Notes: generated by a model not told the origin, from the sequence alone. A stretch of DNA of 40,094 nucleotides from JANYJA01 sp038229055 (GCA_038229055.1 JBBROU010000037.1:1-40094); one strand, 5' to 3'. Positions 1-12,012 are shown, numbered from the stretch's first letter. A program made the numbers and translations.

Positions 1-602
1 AGGTCAATCACGCCGGCGCCTCCTACCAGGGCATCACCATAGCCACTTACAACGGAACGCCGGCCTACTACGTCGCGAACTCCAACGGCGGCATCGAAGC
101 CTATGACTCGAATTACAACCCCGTGTCGCTCCCTCCCGGCGCATTCAGCGACATCAATATCCCCGCTGGCTTTACCCCAGCTAATGTTCAGGCCGCGGGC
201 GGACGCATCTACGTCACCTACAATGCGCCGAACAACGGTGGCAACGGATACGTCGATGCTTTCACAACCGCCGGCACGAAGATCGTCACCCTCCAGCAGG
301 GAAGCTGGTTCAATCAACCCTGGGGTGTCGTTCAGGCTCCGTCCAATTTCGGTGCCTTGAGCAAGCTCCTGCTGGTCGGCAACACCGGTAGCGGGCTGAT
401 CGCGGCCTTCAACCCGTCCAATGGCAAATTCGCGGGATTCATCAAGGATTCCGCTGGAACTCCGATCGCAAACCCAGGGCTCTGGGGTTTATCCTTCGGC
501 GACGGCAACACGCAATCTGGACCGACGAACGTCCTCTACTTCAACGCGGGCATTCAAAACAACGTGCACGGCCTCTTCGGGGCAATCGCCTCGAACAACT
601 AA
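1..602 (+). CDS. TIGR03118-like secreted protein, C-terminal part (5' end outside window)
   Basis: The frame is open from the first bases (first full codon at position 3) to the TAA at 600-602, so this is the last 199 or so residues of a longer protein. The sequence is rich in Gly, Asn, Ala and aromatic residues in short repeating strands, with NGYVDAF, QGSWFNQPWG, LLVGNTGSG and LYFNAG segments. This is the usual look of the TIGR03118 family, a group of exported beta-propeller-like proteins common in Acidobacteria. No catalytic motif is visible and the signal peptide would lie outside the window. The protein ends in GAIASNN without a PEP-CTERM or LPXTG anchor. It lies 33 bp upstream of a cytochrome gene on the same strand, but there is no sign that they work together. 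The family is recognised from memory of its pattern; the function is unknown. Confidence 0.72.
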   Translation, partial: VNHAGASYQGITIATYNGTPAYYVANSNGGIEAYDSNYNPVSLPPGAFSDINIPAGFTPANVQAAGGRIYVTYNAPNNGGNGYVDAFTTAGTKIVTLQQGSWFNQPWGVVQAPSNFGALSKLLLVGNTGSGLIAAFNPSNGKFAGFIKDSAGTPIANPGLWGLSFGDGNTQSGPTNVLYFNAGIQNNVHGLFGAIASNN

Positions 603-635
603 GCGCCCGTCAGCATTGGTGCGCTACCCTGAATA

Positions 636-1760
636 TTGCGCACGCATCGCAGCCTCCGGGCGGTGAACATTCTGTTGCTCACGCCCTTGCTTCTGGCGGC
701 GCAGACGCCGGGCAAACCGCAACTGCGGTTAGGAACCGGCGACGAGATCTATCGTGAAGCGTGCATCGGCTGCCATGGGCCGCACGGTGAAGGGCAGCCC
801 AAGGTCGTCACTGGTTTCGAGCCTCCGAAGTCGATGCCCGACTTCACCAAATGCGACCAGACCACGCCTGAGTACAACCGTGATTACAAGGCCGTGATTC
901 GCGATGGAGGCCCGGAGCGCGCGTTCTCGCAAATCATGCCGTCCTTTCGCGATGCGCTCACCTCCCAGCAGATGGATATGGTGATCCAGACGTTGCGCGG
1001 TTTCTGCAAAGAACAGGGCTGGCCGCGCGGTGAGATGAATTATCCGCGCGCGCTGGTGACGGAGAAGGCCTTCCCCGAAGACGAAACAGTGATCAAGACC
1101 GGCATCAATTTGCAGGGCGCACCGGGTGTAAGTAACGAGTTCTCGTTTGAAAAACGGTACGGCAAACGCTACCAACTGGAGGTTGCGATCCCATTCAGCT
1201 TCGATCATTCGGGTAGGGGCTGGAACGGTGGTGTAGGAGATATTGTAATTGGCTGGAAGCGTGTGATGCTGGCCAACGTGAACACCGGAACGATTCTGGG
1301 AGTTCAGAGCGAGGTGGCTCTACCGACAGGCAATCGCGCGCGCGGATTCGGTACGGGCACCACGACATTCGGGACATTTGCCGCCTTTGGGCAGCGGCTA
1401 CCCGGCAATAGTTTTCTTCAGATGCAGGGCGGCGCGGACTTGCCTGCCAACACACAGAAGGCGCCGCAGTCGGTATACCTGCGGACTGCTCTGGGCAAGA
1501 GCTTCAGCGACAACCACGGGCTTGGCCGTATGTGGTCGCCAATCATTGAAGCCGTGGCCTCACGCGATCTGCTCGATAAAGCGAAGACAGACTGGGATGT
1601 CGTGCCGCAATTTCAAGTGACGCTGAGCCGCCGGCAGCACATTCGCGGCAACCTCGGCGTCAGCGTTCCCGTAACGAACACCGAGGGCCGGCCCATTCAG
1701 TTACTCATGTATTTTTTATGGGACCGAGCCGACGGCGGATTGTTCGAGGGGTGGAGATGA
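636..1760 (+). CDS. c-type cytochrome domain fused to a porin-like C-terminal domain
   Basis: This 374-aa protein starts at a TTG; a GTG at 663 is the alternative, and neither has a strong ribosome site. TTG is preferred because it gives the hydrophobic stretch NILLLTPLLLAAQ a basic leader (RTHRSLR), making a complete signal peptide. Residues 35-130 form a cytochrome c domain with one haem motif, CIGCH at residues 43-47. A later Met, in the QIMPSF segment, could be the axial ligand. From about residue 145 to the end the pattern changes to alternating hydrophobic and polar strands rich in Gly, Tyr and aromatics (GDIVIGWKRVML, ATALGKSF-like strands), as in outer-membrane beta-barrel proteins of the transporter/MetA type. 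Its last four bases (ATGA) hold the start codon of the five-haem cytochrome, so the two are translated together. It probably takes part in periplasmic or outer-membrane electron transfer. The barrel assignment is an inference. Confidence 0.75.
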   Translation: MRTHRSLRAVNILLLTPLLLAAQTPGKPQLRLGTGDEIYREACIGCHGPHGEGQPKVVTGFEPPKSMPDFTKCDQTTPEYNRDYKAVIRDGGPERAFSQIMPSFRDALTSQQMDMVIQTLRGFCKEQGWPRGEMNYPRALVTEKAFPEDETVIKTGINLQGAPGVSNEFSFEKRYGKRYQLEVAIPFSFDHSGRGWNGGVGDIVIGWKRVMLANVNTGTILGVQSEVALPTGNRARGFGTGTTTFGTFAAFGQRLPGNSFLQMQGGADLPANTQKAPQSVYLRTALGKSFSDNHGLGRMWSPIIEAVASRDLLDKAKTDWDVVPQFQVTLSRRQHIRGNLGVSVPVTNTEGRPIQLLMYFLWDRADGGLFEGWR

Positions 1761-3358
1761 AAGCCGGTTGTCTGACCATACTTCTGATAGCCTGTACACG
1801 GGGGTTAGCCGCAAAGGCGGGTGCCCACGGCGGACACGAAGCGGATACTTTTCAGACTTCTGACCGCTGCATCGCGTGTCACGTAGGGTTGATCACGCCT
1901 TCCGGGAAGGACGTTTCGATTGGAACGGATTGGCGCTCGAGCATCATGGCGAATTCCTCGCGTGATCCTTATTGGCAGGCCAGTATTCGTCGCGAAGCGA
2001 TCGACCACCCGGAATCGACGCGCGCCATCGAAGACGAATGCTCCGTGTGCCACATGCCCATGCCGCGTTACGAATCGAAGCAGCAGGGACGGTTGGGCGA
2101 AGTATTCAGCCATCTCCCGCTGAACTCCGACGAAGACAAGAAGGCGGCCGACGGCGTATCGTGTTCCGTCTGTCACCAGATCGGCAAGGAGAAGTTCGGA
2201 ACACGCGAAAGTTTCAACGGTGGATTCGTGGTGGACAAACCTTCTTCCGACGGCGCTCATCGCGAGTACGGACCTTTCGATATCGAAAAGGGGCAGACGC
2301 GCATCATGCAGTCGTCTACGGCCGGCTACCAGCCGAATAACGACAAGCACATTCAGCAGTCCGAGCTTTGCGCCACATGTCACACGCTCTACACGAAGGC
2401 CCTTGGCGCGGGCGGCAAGGAAGTGGGCGTATTACCGGAGCAGATGCCCTATCCGGAATGGTTGCACAGTGACTTCAAAGATAAAGAGAGTTGCCAGTCT
2501 TGTCATATGCCTGTTGTGAAAGAGCCTGTGCGCATCACTCGTGTCCTCGGCGTTCCTCGCGAGGGACTCGCACGGCACGTGTTCGTTGCGGCGAACTTTT
2601 TCATGCAGGGAATGCTGAACCGTTATCGGGATGACTTGAGCGTGGTGGCGCAACCAGAGGAGCTGACGGCCGCGGCTGCTCGCACCATAGAGTTCCTGCA
2701 AGCCAAGACTGCGACCATTTCGGCAAGTGCGCCCGAAGTTCGGAATGGACGGCTGGAGACCGTAGTGACGGTCGTCAACTTGAGCGGTCACAAGTTCCCC
2801 ACGGCTTTCCCGTCCCGCCGCGCATGGCTGCACGTAACCATGCGCGACGGCAGCAACCACGTTGTTTTCGAATCGGGTGCTTTACACACGGATGGCTCGA
2901 TCGAGGGAAACGATAACGATATCGACCCGAAGCGTTTCGAGCCTCACTACAATGAGATTCGCAGCGCCGACCAGGTGCAGATTTACGAAGACATCCTCAA
3001 GGATCAAAACGGGAGTGTTACGACTGGCCTGCTGCAGGCCGTCGGCTACGTCAAGGATAACCGGCTGCTGCCGCGCGGCTTCAACAAGACAACAGCGGAT
3101 CTCGATGTGGCCGTGCAAGGCGAAGCCGCGCAGGATCCCGCATTTACGGATGCCGGACACCGTGTGCGCTATTCGGTCGCCACCGGGAGTTCGCAGGGCC
3201 CGTTCCGCGTGGAAGCGGAACTTTGGTACGAACCGATCGGGTTCCGCTGGGCTAATAACTTTCTGCCCTACAACGCGGATGAACCGAAGCGCTTCTCCAG
3301 GTATTACGACTCCATGTCGAAAGGTGCCGCGGTTTTAGTGGTGCGAGCGGAACAATGA
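1757..3358 (+). CDS. Periplasmic five-haem c-type cytochrome (cytochrome c554-like)
   Basis: The start is taken at the ATG at 1757, which overlaps the stop of the preceding gene (ATGA) and follows a GAGGGGTGGAG ribosome site. The frame also opens 39 bp earlier inside the upstream gene, but that start would spoil the signal peptide (KAGCLTILLIACTRGLAA). The mature protein (533 aa with signal) has five CxxCH haem motifs: CIACH near residue 38, CSVCH near 95 and 136, CATCH near 205 and CQSCH near 246, all in the N-terminal half. Many further His residues could be axial ligands. The C-terminal half (about 290-533) lacks haem motifs and reads as a beta-sandwich-like region with a SGHKFPTAFPSRR segment, often seen in multihaem cytochromes of the c554/c-prime type. 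With the upstream cytochrome-barrel fusion it may form a redox pair. Substrate and partner are unknown. Confidence 0.82.
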   Translation: MKAGCLTILLIACTRGLAAKAGAHGGHEADTFQTSDRCIACHVGLITPSGKDVSIGTDWRSSIMANSSRDPYWQASIRREAIDHPESTRAIEDECSVCHMPMPRYESKQQGRLGEVFSHLPLNSDEDKKAADGVSCSVCHQIGKEKFGTRESFNGGFVVDKPSSDGAHREYGPFDIEKGQTRIMQSSTAGYQPNNDKHIQQSELCATCHTLYTKALGAGGKEVGVLPEQMPYPEWLHSDFKDKESCQSCHMPVVKEPVRITRVLGVPREGLARHVFVAANFFMQGMLNRYRDDLSVVAQPEELTAAAARTIEFLQAKTATISASAPEVRNGRLETVVTVVNLSGHKFPTAFPSRRAWLHVTMRDGSNHVVFESGALHTDGSIEGNDNDIDPKRFEPHYNEIRSADQVQIYEDILKDQNGSVTTGLLQAVGYVKDNRLLPRGFNKTTADLDVAVQGEAAQDPAFTDAGHRVRYSVATGSSQGPFRVEAELWYEPIGFRWANNFLPYNADEPKRFSRYYDSMSKGAAVLVVRAEQ

Positions 3359-3597
3359 TGCACACACAAATTCAGCGGTGGGCGGCGCTCGATAGCGTCA
3401 GATCAGCATCTCTTTCACCACGTTGCCCCACGCCCATGGCGGCTGTTGGGAACCTAAGGCGCGGAATTCTGGCGTGTTCGACGAACGCGCATCCCAACTG
3501 CCAATCCACGATGTTACGTCCCGCAATTACCACTAAGTAGCGCAGTGGCCTTGAGAACAATCCGGCCGGACGCCTACTTGGTAGTTAGTTACTTACA
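3359..3597. other. Intergenic gap with a DUF1501-like remnant
   Basis: No convincing intact gene lies here; the short open frames in the region lack family features and ribosome sites. On the minus strand, 3400-3432 reads WGNVVKEMLI followed by TGA, matching the end of the DUF1501 protein encoded about 1 kb away (GNVVKELLA then stop). The DNA agrees at about 20 of 24 positions (3405-3428 against 4412-4435). Upstream of this tail the frame (FRALGSQQPPWA) no longer resembles the family. This looks like the decayed last codons of a second DUF1501-type gene whose body was deleted before the methyltransferase gene was placed here. Confidence 0.45.
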
Positions 3598-3604
3598 AGA
3601 GGAG
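3598..3604 (+). promoter_or_regulatory. Ribosome binding site that sets the methyltransferase start
   Basis: AAGAGGAG lies six bases before the TTG at 3611. It is a far better match than anything upstream of the GTG at 3545, so the protein probably begins at the TTG and loses 22 residues compared with the longest frame. Confidence 0.6.
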
Positions 3605-3610
3605 AAACAT

Positions 3611-4381
3611 TTGCCGGTCGGAGACGTGGAAGCAGCGCTTTATAACAAGCCAGCCGCCGTGTTCCTTGCGAAGACATTTGGTTCCAAGGGACTCCATGAG
3701 CATCTGCGCATCGCACCTCTAGTGCAGTACGCATCGGCGCACTTTCGCGGCCGCAATCTCCGGGTGCTTGAGATTGGATGCGGCGAAGGGTGGTGTCTCT
3801 TTGAGCTGGCCAAAATCATGGGATCGGGAATGCGCGGAGACGGATACGACTTCGATCCCGCGGATATCGACAAGGCGCGGCGGATCGCAGCGTCGCGATA
3901 TCCGCAGATAGAATTTCACTGTGAAGACGCATCCAAGCTGGTCGACCGGGGCGAAACGTATGACGTCATCCTGTTCATGGACTTCCTTGAACACGTCACC
4001 GATCCGGGTTCAATCATCAGGACACTTGCGCCGTGCCTCAGAACAGGCGGGGAGATCATTGTTTCGGTCCCCACCCCGCGTTACCCCGTCGTGTTTACAC
4101 GTGCAATGCACGAACGCATCGGGCACGTCTTAGAAGGATACACGGAAGAAGCGCTGTGTGAGCTTTTTCCCGCCGAATTCGAAGCTTCGCTCTTATCCCG
4201 CAATACCGGAGAGCCCGCTCAATACGGCTGTTGGCTCCAGTCGCGGCTGCCCCGCATGCCGCATCTGATGGACTGGGCATCAAGCATTATGCTCACCTCG
4301 ACGTTTCGTAAATTGGATTGGTTGAACGGCAGCAGATCCGCGTCTCTATTCGGCGTATTTACGAAGTGCTTAACGCAATAG
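3611..4381 (+). CDS. Class I SAM-dependent methyltransferase
   Basis: The 256-aa protein begins at a TTG behind a strong ribosome site; the longer reading from the GTG at 3545 would add 22 residues. The Rossmann motif I is clear (VLEIGCGEGWCLFELA), followed by the acidic loop of motif II (GYDFDPADI), an EDAS segment contacting the adenine, and motif IV with YDVILFMDFLEHV. These are features of Methyltransf_11/23-type enzymes acting on small molecules or lipids. The C-terminal third (HERIGHVLEGYTEEALCELF) forms the usual cap over the acceptor site. There is no signal peptide, so it is cytoplasmic. It stands alone on the plus strand and converges on the DUF1501 gene with 21 bp between the stops. 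Its substrate cannot be deduced, and there is no reason to tie it to either cytochrome gene. Confidence 0.8.
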   Translation: MPVGDVEAALYNKPAAVFLAKTFGSKGLHEHLRIAPLVQYASAHFRGRNLRVLEIGCGEGWCLFELAKIMGSGMRGDGYDFDPADIDKARRIAASRYPQIEFHCEDASKLVDRGETYDVILFMDFLEHVTDPGSIIRTLAPCLRTGGEIIVSVPTPRYPVVFTRAMHERIGHVLEGYTEEALCELFPAEFEASLLSRNTGEPAQYGCWLQSRLPRMPHLMDWASSIMLTSTFRKLDWLNGSRSASLFGVFTKCLTQ

Positions 4382-4402
4382 GCGTGTCGGTCCCACAATC
4401 AA

Positions 4403-5836
4403 CTACGCCAGCAGCTCTTTGACGACGTTGCCCGCTACATCCGTAAGCCGGAAGTCGCGGCCGGCGTAGCGGTATGTCAGCTTGGTGTGGTCAAAACCTA
4501 ATTGGTGGAGCAGCGTCGCGTGCAAATCATGCACGTGGACTTTGTTCTCGGCCGCGGCAAAGCCGAATTCGTCGGTCGCGCCGTACACCGTGCCGCCTTT
4601 GAATCCACCGCCGGCGACCCACATCGAGAAGCCGTACGGGTTGTGATCGCGGCCGCTAACTGTCCCGCTGTTCGCGCCGGCCTCGGCTAACTCGACCGTC
4701 GGGGTACGGCCGAATTCCCCGCCCCAGACCACTAGCGTATCTTCCAGCATGCCGCGTTGTTTGAGATCGCGCAGGAGCGCGGCAATGGGCTTGTCGCATT
4801 CGCCCGCCAGCTTGCGATGCTCTTTAGCGATTTCCGTATGGCTGTCCCAGGGCTGGCCCGCGCCATGCCACACCTGGACAAAGCGGACGCCTTTCTCGAG
4901 TAGGCGGCGCGCGATCAGCATCTGGCGGCCCTGCAGCGTGTCGCCGTACATTTCGCGCACGCTCGCGGGTTCTTTGTTCAGATCGAAAACGTCGGCGGCT
5001 TCCATTTGCATGCGATAAGCCAGCTCGAAACTTTGAACGCGAGTTTCCATCACGGCATCTTCCGTGCGGGACTGCGCGTAACGGGCGTTCAATTTATCGA
5101 GGAGGGACAACTGGCGGCGCTGCTGGTCGAGCGATGCGGTCGGGTTGCGGATGTTCTCGATGAGCTTATCCACCTCGGTTTGAGCGGTGTCGATTCGCGT
5201 GCCTTGGAATGCGCCAGGCAGGAAGGCGCTGCGCCAGTTCTTCGCGCCTTCGGTGGGCATGCCGTTCGGGCAGAGCACGATAAAGCCGGGTAGATTTTGA
5301 TTTTCCGAGCCAAGCCCGTACGTGATCCACGAACCGAAGCTGGGTCGCAATTGGCGGAGGTCGCCGCAGTTCATCATCATCAGCGATGGCTCGTGATTCG
5401 GAATTTCGTTCATCATCGAGCGAATCACGCAGAGGTCGTCAACACACTTGCCGACTTCCGGAAAAATTTCGCTGACCGGAATCCCGCTCTGGCCCTGCTG
5501 AATGAATTTGAACGGCGAAGGGAAGCCGGCTCCGGTGCGGCGCTCGGTCTGCATATGCAGGGGCAGCGCCTTACCGGCGTATTTTTCGAGCATGGGCTTC
5601 GGGTCGAAGGTATCGACCTGCGACGGCCCGCCATTCATAAACAGGTGGATGACGCGTTTGGCCTTGGGCGCGAACTGCGGCATCCGAGGCGCCATGGGGC
5701 CGCTCACGGAGGGCTCGGCCGACGCCGTATTGTTGAACAGAGCGCCGAGAGCGAGCGCGCCGAAACCCATTCCGGAGCGCTTCAATAACTGCCGCCGGCT
5801 AAACCCTTCGCCGCTAATTACGGGATGTTGACCCAT
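4403..5836 (-). CDS. DUF1501 family protein, Tat-exported
   Basis: The start is set at the ATG at 5836 behind GGAGAA, giving 477 aa. A longer frame begins inside the upstream gene but places 25 unrelated residues before the leader. The N-terminus has a twin-arginine signal (FSRRQLLKRSGMGFGALALG, then a cut near NTASA). The body has the family landmarks HLFMNGGPSQVDTFDPKP, VVWGGEFGRTPT and RDHNPYGFSMWVAGGG, and ends in GNVVKELLA. DUF1501 proteins belong to the alkaline-phosphatase/sulfatase clan and nearly always sit beside PSCyt1-DUF1549-DUF1553 proteins in Planctomycetes and Acidobacteria, as here: the partner gene ends 17 bp upstream. They are thought to act together on complex carbohydrates in the periplasm, but no reaction has been proven for the pair. 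Confidence 0.9.
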   Translation of the reverse strand: MGQHPVISGEGFSRRQLLKRSGMGFGALALGALFNNTASAEPSVSGPMAPRMPQFAPKAKRVIHLFMNGGPSQVDTFDPKPMLEKYAGKALPLHMQTERRTGAGFPSPFKFIQQGQSGIPVSEIFPEVGKCVDDLCVIRSMMNEIPNHEPSLMMMNCGDLRQLRPSFGSWITYGLGSENQNLPGFIVLCPNGMPTEGAKNWRSAFLPGAFQGTRIDTAQTEVDKLIENIRNPTASLDQQRRQLSLLDKLNARYAQSRTEDAVMETRVQSFELAYRMQMEAADVFDLNKEPASVREMYGDTLQGRQMLIARRLLEKGVRFVQVWHGAGQPWDSHTEIAKEHRKLAGECDKPIAALLRDLKQRGMLEDTLVVWGGEFGRTPTVELAEAGANSGTVSGRDHNPYGFSMWVAGGGFKGGTVYGATDEFGFAAAENKVHVHDLHATLLHQLGFDHTKLTYRYAGRDFRLTDVAGNVVKELLA

Positions 5837-5853
5837 GGTGTTCTCCGTTTTCC

Positions 5854-9138
<3,285 letters not shown>

Positions 9139-9163
9139 GGGCGGAAGGGGGCTAGACACCCTT

Positions 9164-9192
9164 ATTATATCAGGGCTGTTTTGATTAGCTAA
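9164..9192 (-). promoter_or_regulatory. Candidate sigma-70 promoter for the cytochrome/DUF1501 pair
   Basis: On the minus strand a perfect TATAAT lies at 9164-9169, about 25 bases before the ATG at 9138. A weak -35 (TTAGCT) sits 17 bp upstream at 9187-9192. It spans the 46-bp gap after the HAD stop, so the cytochrome gene probably has its own promoter rather than depending only on read-through. Confidence 0.4.
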
Positions 9193-9874
9193 ACAGCTCG
9201 CGCAGATCGCCAAATCCGCCGATAATTACAAGTCGCCCGGTGCCATCCATAATCTCTTCACGCTCCAGCGTCCAGGTGCGCTGGTGCGGGACGAACACGG
9301 CGCGCAAGCCGGCGGCGAGTGCCGGATTGATGTCGGATTTCGGGCTGTTGCCAATCATCCAGGTGCGGTCGAGATCGAACCCTCTGACGTTCGCCAATTG
9401 CAGATAGGCCTCGCGATTTTTCTCTTTGACGATGGCGCAATGTTCGAAGTAGCGGCGCAATCCGGAGCGTTCGATTTTGGCCGCCTGTTCGTCGGAATGG
9501 CCTTTGGTGAACATAGTCAGCTCGTGCCGGGCGGCAAGCTCGGGCAAAGTCTCGGCGACGCCGGGCATCAACTCCATCGGCGACTCCAAAATGCTATGCG
9601 CGTAGCCGGCGACCTCTTCGAGATGGGATTCATTGAAGCCGCGCTCACAAAGCTTGGCGTAGCACTGCCGCAGGTTGCGCGCGAAGTTAAGCGCTCCGTA
9701 GCCGTGGACCTTGTTGTTTTCAATTTCGATTTCATCGAGCACGGCGCGAATCTCATCGGGCGTCAGTGAGGAGTGTCCGAGAAACTCGCAAAATCGGTCG
9801 AACGCCTGTTCGAAATAGATGTTATTTTCCCAAAGCGTATCGTCGGCGTCGAAGATGAGGTGCTGCCGCGTCAC
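9185..9874 (-). CDS. HAD-superfamily hydrolase
   Basis: The start is taken at a GTG at 9874, seven bases after the TonB-like stop and five bases after a GAGG ribosome site at 9880-9883; this gives 229 aa. All HAD motifs are present: DADDT (nucleophile Asp and general acid Asp) at the N-terminus, FTKG (motif II Thr), a conserved Lys in VKEKNRE, and GNSPKSDI (motif IV acidic pair). The cap, inserted after motif I, is alpha-helical (C1 type), as in phosphoglycolate-phosphatase-like and haloacid dehalogenase-like enzymes. DxDDT with C1 caps usually means a small-molecule phosphatase. No signal peptide is present, so it is cytoplasmic. It is the last gene of the long minus-strand run; whether it serves the lipid pathway or is just carried along is unclear. 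Confidence 0.82.
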   Translation of the reverse strand: MTRQHLIFDADDTLWENNIYFEQAFDRFCEFLGHSSLTPDEIRAVLDEIEIENNKVHGYGALNFARNLRQCYAKLCERGFNESHLEEVAGYAHSILESPMELMPGVAETLPELAARHELTMFTKGHSDEQAAKIERSGLRRYFEHCAIVKEKNREAYLQLANVRGFDLDRTWMIGNSPKSDINPALAAGLRAVFVPHQRTWTLEREEIMDGTGRLVIIGGFGDLRELFS

Positions 9875-9881
9875 TGCTGCC

Positions 9882-11357
9882 TCATCGCTGAGCTCGCGGC
9901 GCCAGACGAAACGGAATTTCGACCAGCACATCGACCTCGATCGGCACGCCGTTCCGCATCGCGGGCGCGAAGACCCACTTCGACATGGCTTCGGTGGCCG
10001 TCTGATTCAGGCGGTCGTCGAGACCTTTCACGGTTTCGATCAGGTCGATGTGGCCATCCTTGCGAATTACGCAGGTCAGGCGAATGCTGCCTTCGATACG
10101 ATCCTCGATCGCTGTTGGCACGTATTTGGGATCCACTTTGTGGTGCGGGATGGGCGGGGTGAGTCCGTCGCCGGTGAACGAGGCGGGCGTGCGTTCGGCG
10201 TACCACATGAGCCAGCTTCCGATGTAACTGGTGATATTCGGCATCTGCACGGCCATGGAGTAAACCTGGCGTCCGGCAAAGCGCGGATCGGGGGCGCTGG
10301 CGACGCGCGTTGCCGAGGGGTGGATCGCGTCATGCGTGGTGGCGTACTTCACCGTGCCGCGCAATGCTTCGGGCGAGGTCGGGTTAACACGGGCCACGAG
10401 CGTGGGATGCGCGTCGGGGCCGGCCCCGCGAACGAAAAGATCCGGTACGTTCAGGATGCCGCTCCTCTTGCCATCTCCCGTGCCGCCATTCGGATTTAGC
10501 TTCGGGCCGGCCGAGAACTGCCCCGGTCGCGAAACCGGCGGCAGCGGACCGAGCAGTTTGTCGGTGGGCGTCAGGCCGACGACTGCGGCGTTTAAACTGC
10601 TGGGGTGTGCACCCGCAAGATCGGTGCTTGGCGGCGACAACGCCGACACCTTCGCAGTTCCAATGCGCGCCCTCGATGGCGGTGGAGTGAAAGGCCGCGC
10701 GACCGGCGCCAGTGCGGAACCCGGAACCGCGCTACGGGCGGCGATGGCTGTCAGCACGGGAGCCGACGGCATTGCCGCGACTTCGGTGGGAAGCTGCCGC
10801 GAGACGACGGGCGGAGGACTGAAAAGCCGGTACGCTTTTGGCAAGGGCTGCGCAATCTCCTTCGGGACTTCAGCGTGGGCTTGTAGCTCCGGGGCTTCGG
10901 GAGGAAGCACCGGCTCCGTCGTCGCCAAAGAGCGCTCAACCGGTTTCGGAGGCTCGAAGCGTTTCCTTTCAGGAGCGGGGACTTCGGGAAGATTCATCGC
11001 CAGGATGTTGGGCGAAGCGACGTCTTTCTGAATTTCGAGCTGCGGCGCGGGCTGCCAAACCATTTGGTTCGCTTTGGGGGCGTCTTTCGGCGATGAGACA
11101 ATATTCTGCTTCGCGATTTTCACTTCGGCTTTGGGCGGCCGCGAGTCTTTGGATCGTTCGGGAGGCGTCACGTCCGGCAGCTTGTCGCGGAATTTGTACC
11201 AGACCAGCTTTTGTTCGTGGGTCGCGATCAACTGGTCGTACACGCCGGTTTTTTTTATTGACGGATCGTCCGGCTGCCAGCCCACAACGAGCGCCAGCAC
11301 CGCCGCGTGCACCGCGAATGAAATTCCCGCCGCCCCAGGCCTGGGCCCCGACCACAT
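9882..11357 (-). CDS. TonB-like energy transducer family protein
   Basis: This 491-aa protein has one N-terminal membrane helix (AGISFAVHAAVLALVVGW), placing the rest in the periplasm. A long Pro-, Ala- and Lys-rich spacer follows (about 60-350), and the C-terminus has a TonB_C domain: VDPKYVPTAIEDRIEGSIRL, VIRKDGHIDLIETVKGLDDRLN and AMSKWVFAPAMRNGVPIEVDV. Such proteins either pass proton-motive energy from ExbBD to outer-membrane receptors or, in Acidobacteria, are found in large numbers with unassigned partners. No exbB or exbD gene is in the window. It starts 22 bp after the LON-domain gene stop, and the HAD start follows it by 7 bp, so the three are probably co-transcribed. The family call rests on overall layout and the C-terminal domain. 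Confidence 0.82.
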   Translation of the reverse strand: MWSGPRPGAAGISFAVHAAVLALVVGWQPDDPSIKKTGVYDQLIATHEQKLVWYKFRDKLPDVTPPERSKDSRPPKAEVKIAKQNIVSSPKDAPKANQMVWQPAPQLEIQKDVASPNILAMNLPEVPAPERKRFEPPKPVERSLATTEPVLPPEAPELQAHAEVPKEIAQPLPKAYRLFSPPPVVSRQLPTEVAAMPSAPVLTAIAARSAVPGSALAPVARPFTPPPSRARIGTAKVSALSPPSTDLAGAHPSSLNAAVVGLTPTDKLLGPLPPVSRPGQFSAGPKLNPNGGTGDGKRSGILNVPDLFVRGAGPDAHPTLVARVNPTSPEALRGTVKYATTHDAIHPSATRVASAPDPRFAGRQVYSMAVQMPNITSYIGSWLMWYAERTPASFTGDGLTPPIPHHKVDPKYVPTAIEDRIEGSIRLTCVIRKDGHIDLIETVKGLDDRLNQTATEAMSKWVFAPAMRNGVPIEVDVLVEIPFRLAPRAQR

Positions 11358-11379
11358 AGTCTCAGTTTAAGGTAGGGCC

Positions 11380-12006
11380 CTAGAATCCCGGCGGTTTGTG
11401 GGCGAACCCGTTCAGCGGAGCGAGGTGTTTCATACGCGAAGCTTCTTTCACGCGCGGAACATACTGGGAAAGGAACTCGCTGAGCTGTTTCAGGCGGTTG
11501 GCCTCGCTGCGTTCGCGCAGGAGCACGCTTTGGAAGTCGAGATCCTGAACGGCTTGCGCGAGCTGAAAGCTCAACTGAGGATCGGTGAGGACGGGCTCGG
11601 CATAGCCGCGCATCTCGCCGGTTTCAATCAGGCCCTTGTACTGGCGCAGCGCTTCCTGCTGCAGTTCGGGGGAGGCGGGGCCGGGTTCATCGTCATCGAA
11701 AAATTCGACTTGGCCTTGTAGATACGACTTCTCCTGATTCAGCAGCACGATCTCGAAACGGCGCGAACCGTGGGTCATGATGTCGAGGCGACCGTCCGCA
11801 TATTTTGTGATCACATTCTCGACGACCACCGTGCACCCGGCGTTGACGATGCCATCTTCTTTCGCGAGCACGATGCCGAATTCCGACCCGTCCCGGACGG
11901 CTTGGCTGACTATTTCCTTATAGCGGTCTTCGAAGATATGCAGCGGAAGCTGGGTGCGTGGAAAGACAATCAACTGCAACGGAAAAAGCGGCAACAGCTT
12001 CGACAT
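11380..12006 (-). CDS. LON peptidase substrate-binding domain protein
   Basis: At 208 aa this protein consists only of the N-terminal domain of Lon: LLPLFPLQLIVFPRTQLPLHIFEDRY at the start, the FGIVLAKEDGIVNAGC segment, and a helical C-terminal bundle. There is no AAA ATPase or Ser-Lys protease domain, so it cannot degrade proteins itself. Stand-alone LON-domain proteins of this size are widespread in bacteria with no settled function; substrate binding is the usual suggestion. It is cytoplasmic, has a proper ATG start, and follows the PHP gene by 24 bp in the same direction. Confidence 0.9.
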   Translation of the reverse strand: MSKLLPLFPLQLIVFPRTQLPLHIFEDRYKEIVSQAVRDGSEFGIVLAKEDGIVNAGCTVVVENVITKYADGRLDIMTHGSRRFEIVLLNQEKSYLQGQVEFFDDDEPGPASPELQQEALRQYKGLIETGEMRGYAEPVLTDPQLSFQLAQAVQDLDFQSVLLRERSEANRLKQLSEFLSQYVPRVKEASRMKHLAPLNGFAHKPPGF

Positions 12007-12012
12007 GGGTAG

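Noticed and set aside
3355..3540. A 61-aa plus-strand gene after the five-haem cytochrome
   Set aside because: It starts inside the stop of the cytochrome gene, lacks a family pattern, and the region better fits a decayed DUF1501 remnant.
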